A stretch of DNA of 64,000 nt from Haloterrigena sp. KLK7 (lineage in GTDB: Archaea; Halobacteriota; Halobacteria; Halobacteriales; Natrialbaceae). Below the pieces are notes generated by a model. The model searched no databases. It was given only the letters and a program-made list of their open reading frames with translations, and was not told where the DNA came from. This document shows positions 34,950 through 44,216 of this stretch, in pieces (position 1 is the stretch's first letter; every line of letters starts with the position of its first letter). The position numbers and the translations under genes are program-made. The stretch is taken from assembly GCF_037914945.1 (NCBI RefSeq), contig NZ_CP149790.1, positions 1-64,000 of the forward strand, written 5' to 3'.

Positions 34950-36026
34950 ATGTCGGAGACGAACGGCGACGAGAGACGGACCGACCATCCAGATACCTCG
35001 GGTTCCGCGCTCCGCCGGCGATCGTTCATCGCCGCGGCGGGCGCGTCGGCGACCGGGATGATCGGCGTCGCGAGCGCCGATCGCGGTCGCGGAGCCAATC
35101 GCGATCGATCCGGCGGTCCGAAAAATCGACGTCACGACCGATCGCGCGAACGCGGCTTCGTCGATCGCCCCGACGAACCGGCGCTGATCGCCCACCGCGG
35201 GTTCGCCGGGCTGTACCCCGAGAACACCGTCGGCGCCGTCGAGGCGTCGGCCCGCGGCGTCCAGTCGCCGTACGCGCCGTCCCGCGGGGCGGACGTGATC
35301 GAGATCGACGTCGTCCCCACCGCAGACGGCGACGTCGTCGTCTTCCACGACGATCGACTCGCCGAACGCGACGGCGGCGAGCGCGGTCTCACCGACGCCG
35401 AGGGCGTCGTCTGGGAGACCGACACCGAGACCGTCACGAGCGCCGAGGTCCTCGAGAGCGGCGAGACCGTCCCCCGACTGCGCGAGACCCTCGAGGCGAT
35501 TCCGCCCCACGTCGGCGTCAACGTCGAACTGAAGAATCCGGGCTCGTTCGACGTCCGGTTCGCCGAATCGCTGCCGTCCGACGAACTCAGCGCCCAGACG
35601 GAGATCTGGCGGCCGTTCGTCGCCGACGTGCTCGACGTCGTCGACGACTTCGACCACGAGTACCTCTTCTCGTCGTTCTACGAGGCGGCGCTGGCGACGA
35701 CCCGCGAGGCCTCGGACTACCCGGTCGCGCCGCTGCTCTGGGACTCCGTCGAGGCCGGCGTCGAAGTCGCCCGCCGCTACGAGGCCGAGGCGGTCCACCC
35801 GCCGTACGACATGATCCGCGGGACGCCGTTCTACGCCGACCAGCACTACCAGGAGGGCGCCGGCTGGGACGAGATCGATCTCCTCGCGGTCGCCCACGAG
35901 GAGGGTCGAGACGTGAACGTCTTCACCCTCGAGACCTGGTATCAGGCCGACCGGCTGGCGGCGGCCGGAGTCGACGGGCTCATCAGCGACCACCCGGACG
36001 TGCGTCGGTTCGGCGCGACGAACTGA
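34950..36026 (+). CDS. Secreted glycerophosphodiester phosphodiesterase family protein
   Basis: A 358-residue protein. The start carries a Tat signal (LRRRSFIAAAGASATGMIGV then ASA). The catalytic domain begins with ALIAHRGFAGLYPENTV (His-Arg and Glu-Asn motif), continues with VIEIDVVPTADGDVVVFHDD (Glu, Asp and His of the active site) and ends near DGLISDHPDV. This is the GDPD TIM barrel that hydrolyses glycerophosphodiesters, probably outside the membrane to recover lipid headgroups. A 55-residue basic/Arg-rich linker (RGRGANRDRSGGPKNRRHDR) follows the signal, an odd feature in an acidic proteome. Confidence 0.9.
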   Translation: MSETNGDERRTDHPDTSGSALRRRSFIAAAGASATGMIGVASADRGRGANRDRSGGPKNRRHDRSRERGFVDRPDEPALIAHRGFAGLYPENTVGAVEASARGVQSPYAPSRGADVIEIDVVPTADGDVVVFHDDRLAERDGGERGLTDAEGVVWETDTETVTSAEVLESGETVPRLRETLEAIPPHVGVNVELKNPGSFDVRFAESLPSDELSAQTEIWRPFVADVLDVVDDFDHEYLFSSFYEAALATTREASDYPVAPLLWDSVEAGVEVARRYEAEAVHPPYDMIRGTPFYADQHYQEGAGWDEIDLLAVAHEEGRDVNVFTLETWYQADRLAAAGVDGLISDHPDVRRFGATN

Positions 36027-36150
36027 CGACGAGACGATTTTTTCGACTCCGTGGGACCGAAACACAGATTTAGGACGGTGGCGCAGTACCGTACGAGTAG
36101 ATGATCAGCGGCGCCGATCTCACGTGGCGTTCTCGGCGGGTGATCGAGCC

Positions 36151-37296
36151 GTGACTGACTCCGACGCCGGCGTCACCGTCGTCGACGCGGTCGACGCCTA
36201 CCTCCAGCGGAAGGCGGTCGGCGATCCGGACGGCCCGGGCGCCGGCACCTACGCCTCGAACGCCGAGTCGATCCTGCGTCGGTGGGCCGACTGGCTCGAG
36301 GTCGAACACGACGTCCGGTCGCTGTTCGCCCTCGAGGTCGAGCACATGCGATCGTACGCCGACGAGTTGCGGGCCCGAGCCGACCGGGGCGAGTACGCCG
36401 CCTCCACCGCCGGCACCTACTACGCGGTCGTCCGGGCCTTTCTCTCGTGGTGCGTCCGCGGCGGGATCTTGGAGACGAACCCGGCCGCGACCGACGCGGC
36501 CGAATCCGCGCTTCCGACCGCCGAGGAACGACCCGACAGCGAGTTCTGGACGGCCGGTCAGCGCCGCCGCCTCGAGACCCACGTCCGCGAGCGCGCCCTC
36601 GAGGCCACGGCGGAGCCGGGCGACCGCGACGAACGCTGTAACCGGCTCCGGGAGTACGCGATGGTCGCCGTCCTCGCCCACTCGGGGGTCCGGGGCTCCG
36701 AGCTGTTTCGGGTCCCGGACGACGAGCGGCGCACGGGGGCGACGTGGGACGACGTCGACTTCTACACCGGAACGATCCGCGTGCTGGGCAAGTCCCAGCG
36801 AATGGAGGACGTGCCGCTGCCGGCGCCGGCCCGGACGCCGCTGCGCCGGTATCGGGTCGTCCTCGACCCGCCGTCGAACGACTGGCCGCTGTTCCCGACC
36901 CGCCACGCGCCCTCGATCGCTCGCCGGGTCAGGGAGGTCCTGGCCGAGCGCGGCCACGACGAGGCGCGAATCGAGTCGCTCCTCGAGGAGCGGACGGCGA
37001 GCCGACTCGCCCGCGATCGGTCGATCGCCCCGCCGGCGATCACGACGGAGGGCGCCCGCTCGGTGCTCAAACGGCTCTGTGCGGCGGCCGACGTCGACGT
37101 CGACGGCGACTACCTGACGCCCCGCGGCGTCGGCGGTGACGGCGAGGACGGCGACGACTATCGACGCGAGGCGACCGACGCCAGCCCCGCGTTGCGCGCG
37201 TCGGTCCTCGAACGGACGCTCGCCGTCCCGGAAGACCGACCGGTCGTGATCGACGTCGACTCGAGCACGCGAGACGACCGGGCGGACGACGGCTGA
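36151..37296 (+). CDS. Recombinase-like protein lacking half of the active site
   Basis: A 381-residue relative of the integrase at 30961, alignable along its whole length: the N-terminal SAM-like domain (YASNAESILRRWADWLE), the first active Arg in HSGVRGSEL, the Lys in VLGKSQRMEDVPLP and the segment LDPPSNDWPLFPTRHAPS. Where the intact enzyme has EYLTLHGARRG it has DYLTPRGVGGDGEDGDDYRR, so the H-x-x-R pair is gone. The later His is also absent (LRASVLE in place of LRHADP), and there is no C-terminal Tyr. It cannot carry out strand transfer by the known mechanism. Reading is unbroken and codon use is strong, so it may have a DNA-binding role. GTG at 36151 is used; GTG at 36124 is possible. 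Confidence 0.75.
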   Translation: MTDSDAGVTVVDAVDAYLQRKAVGDPDGPGAGTYASNAESILRRWADWLEVEHDVRSLFALEVEHMRSYADELRARADRGEYAASTAGTYYAVVRAFLSWCVRGGILETNPAATDAAESALPTAEERPDSEFWTAGQRRRLETHVRERALEATAEPGDRDERCNRLREYAMVAVLAHSGVRGSELFRVPDDERRTGATWDDVDFYTGTIRVLGKSQRMEDVPLPAPARTPLRRYRVVLDPPSNDWPLFPTRHAPSIARRVREVLAERGHDEARIESLLEERTASRLARDRSIAPPAITTEGARSVLKRLCAAADVDVDGDYLTPRGVGGDGEDGDDYRREATDASPALRASVLERTLAVPEDRPVVIDVDSSTRDDRADDG

Positions 37297-37347
37297 AAAG
37301 AGGCTATTTCTCCGATACTGATCGATCCGAACCCCGCCCCGCGCCCG

Positions 37348-39207
37348 TCAGCTGACCAGGAGCCACAGGATCACCGTCAGCACGATGGTCAACAGGAGAA
37401 CGGTGGTTCCGATACCCATTCGGAGGTGAATCGTCGACGGCCGACCGCCGTCGGTCGGCTGTCGCTCCTCGACGTCGACCATGGGAAGCCGACGGGCGGC
37501 CGCGTCGACGGCCAGAACGGGGTTGTTGCCGACCCAGTAGCAGCGTTTGACGAGGCCGACGGCCGCGGCGTCGACGACCCGGTAGAGCTCGGTCGTCGCG
37601 AGCATCGACCACCGGCCGACGTAGTAGCCCGCGGGGAAGACGACTCGCGCCGGATCGCCCAGATCGAGCTTCGAGAGGGGCTTGCGGACGACGACGAAGG
37701 TGACGAGCGCGACCGCCGTCAGGATCCCCGCCGTCTCGAGGTGGCTCGAGCTGTAGGGATGGAGGTGGCCCTCGCCGCCGTTCGGATAGGCGAACGTGAA
37801 CTCGCCGCCGCCGTGGGCGTGCAGCGTCGGCGCGAGGTCGGCCAGCCCCTGCCACCAGACGCCGAAGAGCAGACAGGCCCCGCCCATCCCGAGCATCGCG
37901 ACCGTCTGGCCGGGCTTGGCGTCGGACACCGAGATGTCGCTCTCGCCGTGGAGGAAGACGTAGTAGCCGAGTTTGATGAACGACAGCAGGGTGCCGATCG
38001 CCCCGAGCCAGAGCAGCCAGTACAGCGCTTCGAACTCGTGGACCCCGTAGTAGTGGGGGTCGGCCGCGTCGAAGAGCATCCCCTTGCTGATGTAGCCATT
38101 GAAGCCGGGGATCGCGGTGATCGAGAGCGCCCCGAGCGCGAACCCGATCGCCGTCAGGGGCATCTCGCGCCAGAGTCCGCCCAGCTCGTAGAGGTCCTCC
38201 TCGCCGGTGCGGAAGATGACGACGCCGACGGCCATGAACAGCAGGCTCTTGAACAGGATGTTGTTGAACAGGTGGCTCATCGCCCCGGCGGTCGCGATTT
38301 CGGTCTCCACCATCCAGGCGCCCATCCCGATCCCGGCGACGATGTAGCCGAGCTGGGCCTGGATGTGGTAGGACAGCAGCGCCCGCATGTCGTGTTGTAA
38401 CAGGGCGAACGTCGCCCCGTAGACGGACATCAGGCCGCCCATGTACGCGATGTAAATGCCCAGATCGCTCTCGGCCCCGACGGGGAACGCTCGGTAGAGG
38501 ACGAACGCGCTCGTCTTCGTGGTGTAGACCGAGAGGAAGACCGACGCCGCGAAGTGCGGTCGCGGGTAGGTGTCGGGCAGCCACGTGTGGAGCCCGACGA
38601 AGCCGACGTTGACGCCCATCCCGAGCACCGCGAGCATCGCCGGCAGTCCGGCGGCGATCCCGCTCCCGTCGTAGACGAACGTGCCGGCCTCGACGTAGTG
38701 GGCGGCGACGGCCAGCAACACGATCACGCCGCCGGTGCCGTGGAAGAGCGCGTAGCGGAAGCCGGCCCGGACGGCGTCGCCGCCGTAGTGCCAGACGACC
38801 AGCGTGCTCGTCACCGCCATCAGCTCCCACATGAAGACGAGGACGAGCCAGTCGCCCGCGAAGGCCGCCCCCAGCGAGGAGGCGACGTAGGTCAGCGCGA
38901 TCGCGACCAGCTCCCGGCTCGCCCCGCTCGAGTAGGCGTAGATAACGGTACAGATCCCGAGGAAGCCCAGCCCGACGCCGATCATCTGCGAGAAGCCGTC
39001 GACGTAGAAGGCGACGACGTCGAAGCCGAGGAAGGTACCGGTGAGGTACTCTCCACCGGGAGCGTACACCGAGACCGCCAGCACCCCCGCGAGGCTGAGC
39101 GCCCCGGCGGCGAAGCCGACGATCCGCGGGAGCACGAGCACGAGCAGCGCCGCTGCGAAGACGAGCAGCGGCGGGTAGGCCATCGTCAGCAGGTCGCTCT
39201 CGATCAT
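37348..39207 (-). CDS. Mrp-type antiporter, third proton-translocating subunit
   Basis: A 619-residue polytopic protein of the NuoL/M/N-MrpA/D family, last gene of the Mrp operon. The proton-channel half includes FMWELMAVTSTLVVWHYGG (conserved Glu), FVGLHTWLPDTYPRPHFAAS and a Lys-bearing stretch FNNILFKSLLFMAVG. Near the C-terminus is a cytoplasmic stretch about 490-560 and a final membrane segment TTVLLLTIVLTVILWLLVS. ATG at 39207 overlaps the previous gene by 4 bp; the open frame before it is shadow. It completes a set of three such subunits here, an arrangement that fits an Mrp system related to respiratory complexes. Confidence 0.87.
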   Translation of the reverse strand: MIESDLLTMAYPPLLVFAAALLVLVLPRIVGFAAGALSLAGVLAVSVYAPGGEYLTGTFLGFDVVAFYVDGFSQMIGVGLGFLGICTVIYAYSSGASRELVAIALTYVASSLGAAFAGDWLVLVFMWELMAVTSTLVVWHYGGDAVRAGFRYALFHGTGGVIVLLAVAAHYVEAGTFVYDGSGIAAGLPAMLAVLGMGVNVGFVGLHTWLPDTYPRPHFAASVFLSVYTTKTSAFVLYRAFPVGAESDLGIYIAYMGGLMSVYGATFALLQHDMRALLSYHIQAQLGYIVAGIGMGAWMVETEIATAGAMSHLFNNILFKSLLFMAVGVVIFRTGEEDLYELGGLWREMPLTAIGFALGALSITAIPGFNGYISKGMLFDAADPHYYGVHEFEALYWLLWLGAIGTLLSFIKLGYYVFLHGESDISVSDAKPGQTVAMLGMGGACLLFGVWWQGLADLAPTLHAHGGGEFTFAYPNGGEGHLHPYSSSHLETAGILTAVALVTFVVVRKPLSKLDLGDPARVVFPAGYYVGRWSMLATTELYRVVDAAAVGLVKRCYWVGNNPVLAVDAAARRLPMVDVEERQPTDGGRPSTIHLRMGIGTTVLLLTIVLTVILWLLVS

Positions 39208-41171
39208 TCGGACATCACCTCCAGGGCCTCCTCGAGGGACAGGCCCTGCAGTTGGTCGAAGGAGTCGACGCCGAAGACGCCCTCGACGATGCGCGTCGCC
39301 AGCTCGAGGAAGACGGCGTAGTCGGGGCCGATCCCGAGGACGACCGCGCCGGTCGCGATGATCGCGATCGGCGCCAGCATGAGCCACGTGCTCTCGCCGA
39401 ACGGCGAGTGTCGCTGCCAGCCGCCGGCCGGGGGTCCGCCGGTGAGGTGGTCGTCGTGGTCGCCGTGGTGATCGACGGAGCTGACGTGTTCGCCCTGCGT
39501 GTTCTCGGAGACGGTGTGATCGCTCGGATACCGGTCGACGGCGTACTCGTAGTCCTCGTCGGTGTCGTCGACGGCGTCACCGGTGGACGCGTCGTCCGTC
39601 GTCGACGCGTCTACCCCGTCGTCCGCGTCCGCCGGGGCTTCCCGCTCGGACCGATCGGGACCCCCGTCGGTGGCGACGTGTTCCTTCTGGCCCTGTGCGG
39701 TATCGCCGTAGGACTCGAAGATCCCGCCGCGCGGGAACTCGAGGACCGGTTTCGCGTCGTGGCGGTCCTCGCTCTCGAAGAAGGCGGTGTAGACGACCGG
39801 CCAGAAGTAGGCGATGTTGAGCACGCCCGAGAGGAGCAGCGTGCCGGCGAAGATCCAGTACTCGCCGCCCATGTAGCCGGAGCCGATCAGCATGTAGAAC
39901 TTGCTGACGAAGCCGGCGATCGGCGGGAGGCCGGCCATCCCGGCCGCGCCGATCGTGAACGCGCTCATCGTCAGGGGCATCCGTTTCCCGATGCCGGCCA
40001 TGTCGCTGATGTAGTCGGTGTGAGTCTCGACGTGGATCGCCCCCGCACAGAAGAACAGCGTGAGCTTCGCGAACGCGTGAGCGGGGATGTGGAACAGGGC
40101 GCCGACCATCGCGTAGGGATGCAGCATCGAGAGTCCGAGTACGATGTAGGACAGCTGTGCGGTCGTCGAGTAGGCCAGCCGGCGCTTGAGGTGGTCCTTG
40201 CGCATCGCGATGATGCTCGCCGCGGTCAGCGTGAACGCGGCGACGATCGCGACGGGGATGTTGAGACCGACCTCGCCGATCCCCGGGACGTCGAGGGGCA
40301 GATCGCGGATCAGGCCGGGGCCGTAGACGTCGAGGATGACCCGCGCGACGCCGAAGGCGCCGGACTTGACGACCGCGACCGCGTGGAGCAGCCCGGAGAC
40401 CGGCGTCGGCGCGACCATCGCGTCCGCGAGCCACGAGTGTAAGGGCATCAGCGCCGCCTTGACGCCGAAGCCGGCGATCAGCAGGAAGAAGGCGGCCTGC
40501 GCGAAGCCGGGTTCGGCCTGTGCAGCCGTCGCGAGCGCCTCCATCCCGCCGGATTCGAAGGCCAGCGTCGGATCGCCGTTGACGGACGCGGTCAGCCAGT
40601 AGACCATGACGGTCCCCGCCAGCAGGAAGACCCCGCCGCCGAAGAACGTGTAGGTGAGGTACTTCCGGCCGGCGATCCGGGCCTCGCTGTCCTCGTTGTG
40701 TGCGACCAGCGGATAGGTCACCAGCGAGAGCAGCTCGTAGAAGACGAAGATCGTCACGAGGTTCGCGGCGAAGGCGATCCCGACGGCGGCCGAGAGGCTC
40801 GCCGCGAACGAGGCGAAGAATCGCGTCTGGGCGTGCTCGTCGAGCCCGCGCATGTAGCCCGCCGCGTAGAAGGACGTGAAGATCCAGAGGAAACTCGCCA
40901 GCAAGGCGAAGAAGATCCCCAGCGGATCCGCCCGCAGCGCGAAGTCGACGCCCGGGAGGAACCGGATCCCCGTGCTCTCGTAGAGGCTCCATCTGTAGAC
41001 GGTGCCGGACATGACAGCGGGGAGCATGCTGGCGACGATTCCGAACTTCCCGAGGGCGGCCAGCACGGACCAGCCTTCGCGGAGATTCGGACGGCGATGC
41101 GACGCGATAATCAGGACGATCGCGACCGCCGACACCAACACGGCGGCGAGCGGTCGTAGGTCTGCAACCAT
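39204..41171 (-). CDS. Mrp-type antiporter, second proton-translocating subunit
   Basis: A 655-residue proton-translocating subunit of the NuoL/M/N-MrpA/D family. Core features: VFYELLSLVTYPLVAHN (conserved Glu), GVKAALMPLHSWLADAMVAP (Lys, quinone-like channel) and FAKLTLFFCAGAIHVETH. Between about residues 480 and 590 is a long acidic, His-containing cytoplasmic loop (for example DDGVDASTTDDASTGDAVDD and VSSVDHHGDHDDHLTG) not found in the other subunits. Final membrane helix is near 605-625. It overlaps the next gene by 4 bp and abuts the previous one with 1 bp shared. Confidence 0.88.
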   Translation of the reverse strand: MVADLRPLAAVLVSAVAIVLIIASHRRPNLREGWSVLAALGKFGIVASMLPAVMSGTVYRWSLYESTGIRFLPGVDFALRADPLGIFFALLASFLWIFTSFYAAGYMRGLDEHAQTRFFASFAASLSAAVGIAFAANLVTIFVFYELLSLVTYPLVAHNEDSEARIAGRKYLTYTFFGGGVFLLAGTVMVYWLTASVNGDPTLAFESGGMEALATAAQAEPGFAQAAFFLLIAGFGVKAALMPLHSWLADAMVAPTPVSGLLHAVAVVKSGAFGVARVILDVYGPGLIRDLPLDVPGIGEVGLNIPVAIVAAFTLTAASIIAMRKDHLKRRLAYSTTAQLSYIVLGLSMLHPYAMVGALFHIPAHAFAKLTLFFCAGAIHVETHTDYISDMAGIGKRMPLTMSAFTIGAAGMAGLPPIAGFVSKFYMLIGSGYMGGEYWIFAGTLLLSGVLNIAYFWPVVYTAFFESEDRHDAKPVLEFPRGGIFESYGDTAQGQKEHVATDGGPDRSEREAPADADDGVDASTTDDASTGDAVDDTDEDYEYAVDRYPSDHTVSENTQGEHVSSVDHHGDHDDHLTGGPPAGGWQRHSPFGESTWLMLAPIAIIATGAVVLGIGPDYAVFLELATRIVEGVFGVDSFDQLQGLSLEEALEVMSE

Positions 41172-42796
41172 TAGTTAAACACCTCCGTGAGGAACGGCTC
41201 GAGGAAGTCGGCGAACGCGCCACCGGCGAAGCCGAGCGCGACCGCGACGACCGCCGCGACGACGACCACCGCGACCATGCCGGTCGAGACGGGATCGGCC
41301 GATCGGCCGGGGCCGTCGCGACCGGGACCGCCGGACGGATCGTACGAGACGCCCGCGGCGAGCGGAGTCTCGATCGCGCCGTCGTCCGTTCCGGCCGGGT
41401 CAGTGGAATCGTCGCCGCCGTCGGTCGCGACCCCCGACGGACTGGGCGAGTCGACGACCGAAGTCGGCGTGAAGTACATCTTCTCGAGCAGGCGGGCGAC
41501 GTATGCCAGGGTGAGCATGGTGCTGAGGAAGATGACGGCGGCGACGGGCCACAGCTCGGCCTCGACGGCGCCCAGCGCGATGTACCACTTGCCGACGAAG
41601 CCGACGGCCGGCGGGACGCCGACCAGCGAGAGCAGGAGGACGGCCATCGCGCCGGCGACGACCGGCCGTCGCTTGGCGAGGCCGGCGTACTCGTCGACGG
41701 TGCGAGCGCCGTGGCTCGTCGCGACGATCGCGACCGCGAGGAAGAGGCCGGCCTTCAGGATTCCGTGGCCGACGAGGTGGATCGCCGCGCCGATAAACGC
41801 CGTCTCGGAGCCGCCGGCGACGACGACCCCGTAGGCGGCCATCACCAGTCCGAACTGCGAGACCGACGAGTACGCGAGCATCCGCTTGACCTCGGTCTGA
41901 ATCACGGCCAGGACGGTCCCCGCGAGGACGCTCACGCAGCCGACGGTGAGGACGATCGCGGCCGCGTTCGACATCCCGGCGAGGTAGTCGACCTCGAAGA
42001 CGGTGACGATCAGCCGGCCGAACGCGTACGCGGAGGCCGTCGAGACGAGCGACGCGATCAGCGGCGTCGCGCCGTCGGGGGCCTGCTGGTAGGCGCTCGG
42101 TTGCCAGCTGTGCAGCGGCCACTGGGCCACCTTGGTGGCGAACCCGACCACGATGAACGCGAACCCGGCGCGGATCAGGAGTGGACGGTCCGCGTTCGGG
42201 ATCGCCTCGGCCAGCTCGACCATGTTGAGCGTCCCCGTCTCCATGAAGACGAAGGCGACGCCGATCAGGTACATCGACGCGGCGACGGTCCCCAGGATCA
42301 GGTACTTCAGGGCGGCGACCGCCGACTCCGGACCGTCGCCGGCGGCGACGAGCGCGTAGGTCGCGAGGCTCGTGATCTCGAGGAAGACGAACAGGTTGAA
42401 GACGTCGCCGGTCAGCGAGATGCCGAGCAGGCCGCCGACCAGCAGCAGGTAGGCGGTGTAAAAGGTGTTCCCGCGCGGGCCCCCGCGTCGCGTGTACGCG
42501 AGGACACCGGTGGCGACCCCCGTCACGAGCAGGGCGATCAGCATCGAGAACTGGTCGGCGACGAGTTCGATCCCGTACTCGCGGGGATACCCGCCGAGGG
42601 CGTGGGTCACCTGGCCGTCGGCGTGGACGACGCTCGCGAGGGAGGCGGCGGCGGCGAACAGCCCGGTCGTCGTGACCGCGGCGACGGCCCACCCGGTCCG
42701 GTCGAACCACAGGCCGAGCGCGATCGGGAGCGTCGCCGCGAGGATCGGGACGACGATCAGCAGCGGCGGGAGCAGTTCGACGAGACTGCTATTCAT
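41171..42796 (-). CDS. mrpD: Mrp Na+/H+ antiporter subunit D
   Basis: A 541-residue antiporter-like subunit. VFNLFVFLEITSLATYALVA holds the conserved channel Glu; VGFATKVAQWPLHSWQPSAY and GHGILKAGLFLAVAI carry the channel lysines. It has 13-14 membrane segments and an acidic Ser/Gly-rich loop near the C-terminus (residues 445-500). It overlaps mrpC by 8 bp. The ATG at 42796 is used; GTG at 42802 is possible. Confidence 0.9.
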   Translation of the reverse strand: MNSSLVELLPPLLIVVPILAATLPIALGLWFDRTGWAVAAVTTTGLFAAAASLASVVHADGQVTHALGGYPREYGIELVADQFSMLIALLVTGVATGVLAYTRRGGPRGNTFYTAYLLLVGGLLGISLTGDVFNLFVFLEITSLATYALVAAGDGPESAVAALKYLILGTVAASMYLIGVAFVFMETGTLNMVELAEAIPNADRPLLIRAGFAFIVVGFATKVAQWPLHSWQPSAYQQAPDGATPLIASLVSTASAYAFGRLIVTVFEVDYLAGMSNAAAIVLTVGCVSVLAGTVLAVIQTEVKRMLAYSSVSQFGLVMAAYGVVVAGGSETAFIGAAIHLVGHGILKAGLFLAVAIVATSHGARTVDEYAGLAKRRPVVAGAMAVLLLSLVGVPPAVGFVGKWYIALGAVEAELWPVAAVIFLSTMLTLAYVARLLEKMYFTPTSVVDSPSPSGVATDGGDDSTDPAGTDDGAIETPLAAGVSYDPSGGPGRDGPGRSADPVSTGMVAVVVVAAVVAVALGFAGGAFADFLEPFLTEVFN

Positions 42797-43166
42797 CGGC
42801 ACGCACCTCCCGAAGGGTGTCCTCGCGGAGCGTCCCGTACTCCGAGTAGATGCGGATGATCAGCGCCAGCCCGACCGCCGTCAGCGCGATGCCGACGACG
42901 ATGGCGGTCAGCACGATGACCTGGGGCAGCGGACTCGCGACCATGACCTCCCCGGGCTCGCCGTGGTGGGGGACGATCGGCGCCGACGCGCCGTCGGCGT
43001 CGATGTACGCCATCGAGACGAAAAACAGGAAGATCGCCGTCTGGAAGAGGTTCACCCCGATCAGCTTCTTCACGAGGTTCTCGCTGGCGATCACCATGTA
43101 GATCCCGATACCCAGCAGGACGAACAGCAGCACGTAGGTGTAGCGGCTCGCGAGGAGTTCAATCAT
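42789..43166 (-). CDS. mrpC: Mrp Na+/H+ antiporter subunit C
   Basis: A 125-residue NuoK/MnhC-type subunit with three membrane segments (YVLLFVLLGIGIYMVIA, ANLFQTAIFLFFVSMAYI region and VIVLTAIVVGIALTAVGLAL). ASENLVKKLIGVNLFQTA resembles the conserved loop of MrpC with its Lys and Asn. It overlaps neighbours on both sides in the Mrp operon. Confidence 0.92.
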   Translation of the reverse strand: MIELLASRYTYVLLFVLLGIGIYMVIASENLVKKLIGVNLFQTAIFLFFVSMAYIDADGASAPIVPHHGEPGEVMVASPLPQVIVLTAIVVGIALTAVGLALIIRIYSEYGTLREDTLREVRADE

Positions 43167-43677
43167 CGTCGCTCACCTCCCTGTCGGCCGATCCGCGGCG
43201 CTCCTCGAGACCCCCGGTCCCGCTCGGGCGTTCGGGTTCGAATCCCGCCGCCATCGCGAAGAAGAGGGTGATGATGGTCCCCGAGACGATCAGCGAGATG
43301 CCGGCGATCTCGACGGCCTCGAGCCCCCACTTCGGCTTGATGTGGAAGACCTCCTTGAGCTGATAGAACTCGAGGAAGTCCCCGCCCAGCGCGATCATCG
43401 CGAGGCCGATCGCACCGAAGATGACGACGCCGCCGGTGACGAGGCCGACGAGCAGGGAGTTTCGAAGCCACTGTCGGGTGGGTTCGATCCCGAAGGCGAA
43501 CGCGAGCATGAGGATCGTGACGCCGACGATGGTTCCACCCTGGAAGCCGCCGCCGGGGGCGTCGCCCCCGTGGAAGGTCATGAACAGCCCGTAGGTGAGC
43601 GTAAACGGTGCGATGATCTTGACGGCGGTCATGATCACCTGACTCTCGGTGTAGGTATCGTCGAAGGATTCGGGCAT
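43159..43677 (-). CDS. mrpB: Mrp Na+/H+ antiporter subunit B
   Basis: A 172-residue protein with four membrane segments. The sequence TYGLFMTFHGGDAPGGGFQGGTI is the highly conserved MnhB signature (H-G-x-x-x-P-G-G-G-F-Q-x-G). It shares one base with the preceding gene (TAATG) and overlaps mrpC by 8 bp. The C-terminal 30 residues are an acidic/basic mixed tail. Confidence 0.93.
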   Translation of the reverse strand: MPESFDDTYTESQVIMTAVKIIAPFTLTYGLFMTFHGGDAPGGGFQGGTIVGVTILMLAFAFGIEPTRQWLRNSLLVGLVTGGVVIFGAIGLAMIALGGDFLEFYQLKEVFHIKPKWGLEAVEIAGISLIVSGTIITLFFAMAAGFEPERPSGTGGLEERRGSADREVSDDD

Positions 43678-44216
43678 TAGGCGAACACCTCGCGTTTCAG
43701 CACGACGAGCGTCGAGACGCCGGCGGCGAAGACGACGACCGCCTCCCCGAAGGTGTCGAACCCACGGTAGGCGGCCAGCACGGACGTGACCGCGTTCTCG
43801 ACGCCGGTCTGTTCGTAGGTCTCCGTGATGTAGTGTTGGGTCACCTCGGGGTTCGACCAGACCGGCGTCTCCGTTCCGCCGACCGCGTACATCTCGGGCA
43901 GGACCGCGGTACACAGCACGAGCACGAGCGCGCCGACGGCGACGACCGCCGGCACGTGGATCCGCTCCGCGAGCCGATCGGTCGTGGGTCGGGTCGTGCG
44001 CGCGATCGTCAACAATAGCAGGAGCGTGGTCACGCCGGCGCCGATCGCGGCCTCGGTCATCGCCACGTCGGGTGCCAGCAGGAACGTGTAGAGGATCGCC
44101 ATGCCGAGGCTGTAGGCGCCGAAGACGATGATCACCGACAGCACGTCGCGGAACAGCGCCGTCGCGACGGCCGTCGCGAGGATGAAGACCGCGAGGGAGT
44201 AGGCGAACAGGCTCAT
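43677..44216 (-). CDS. DUF4040-type subunit (MrpA/B-like domain)
   Basis: A 179-residue membrane protein. FGAYSLGMAILYTFLLAPDV and AMTEAAIGAGVTTLLLLLTI are the signature of the DUF4040/MbhD domain that in many bacteria is the C-terminal part of MrpA. The last third has a segment NPEVTQHYITETYEQTGVEN and FDTFGEAVVVFAAGVSTLVV, similar to the N-terminal MrpB-like (MbhE) domain. So the C-terminal half of a classical MrpA appears here as a separate gene, while the channel part is encoded at the end of the operon. Confidence 0.85.
   Translation of the reverse strand: MSLFAYSLAVFILATAVATALFRDVLSVIIVFGAYSLGMAILYTFLLAPDVAMTEAAIGAGVTTLLLLLTIARTTRPTTDRLAERIHVPAVVAVGALVLVLCTAVLPEMYAVGGTETPVWSNPEVTQHYITETYEQTGVENAVTSVLAAYRGFDTFGEAVVVFAAGVSTLVVLKREVFA

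Noticed and set aside
34887-36065. 392-codon open frame antisense to the phosphodiesterase
   Set aside because: No motif; the sense strand encodes a full GDPD barrel.
30961-37296. Integrated element bounded by the two recombinase genes
   Set aside because: No att-type direct repeats, tRNA fragment, phage or plasmid genes were found between them; the enclosed genes look like ordinary chromosomal ones.
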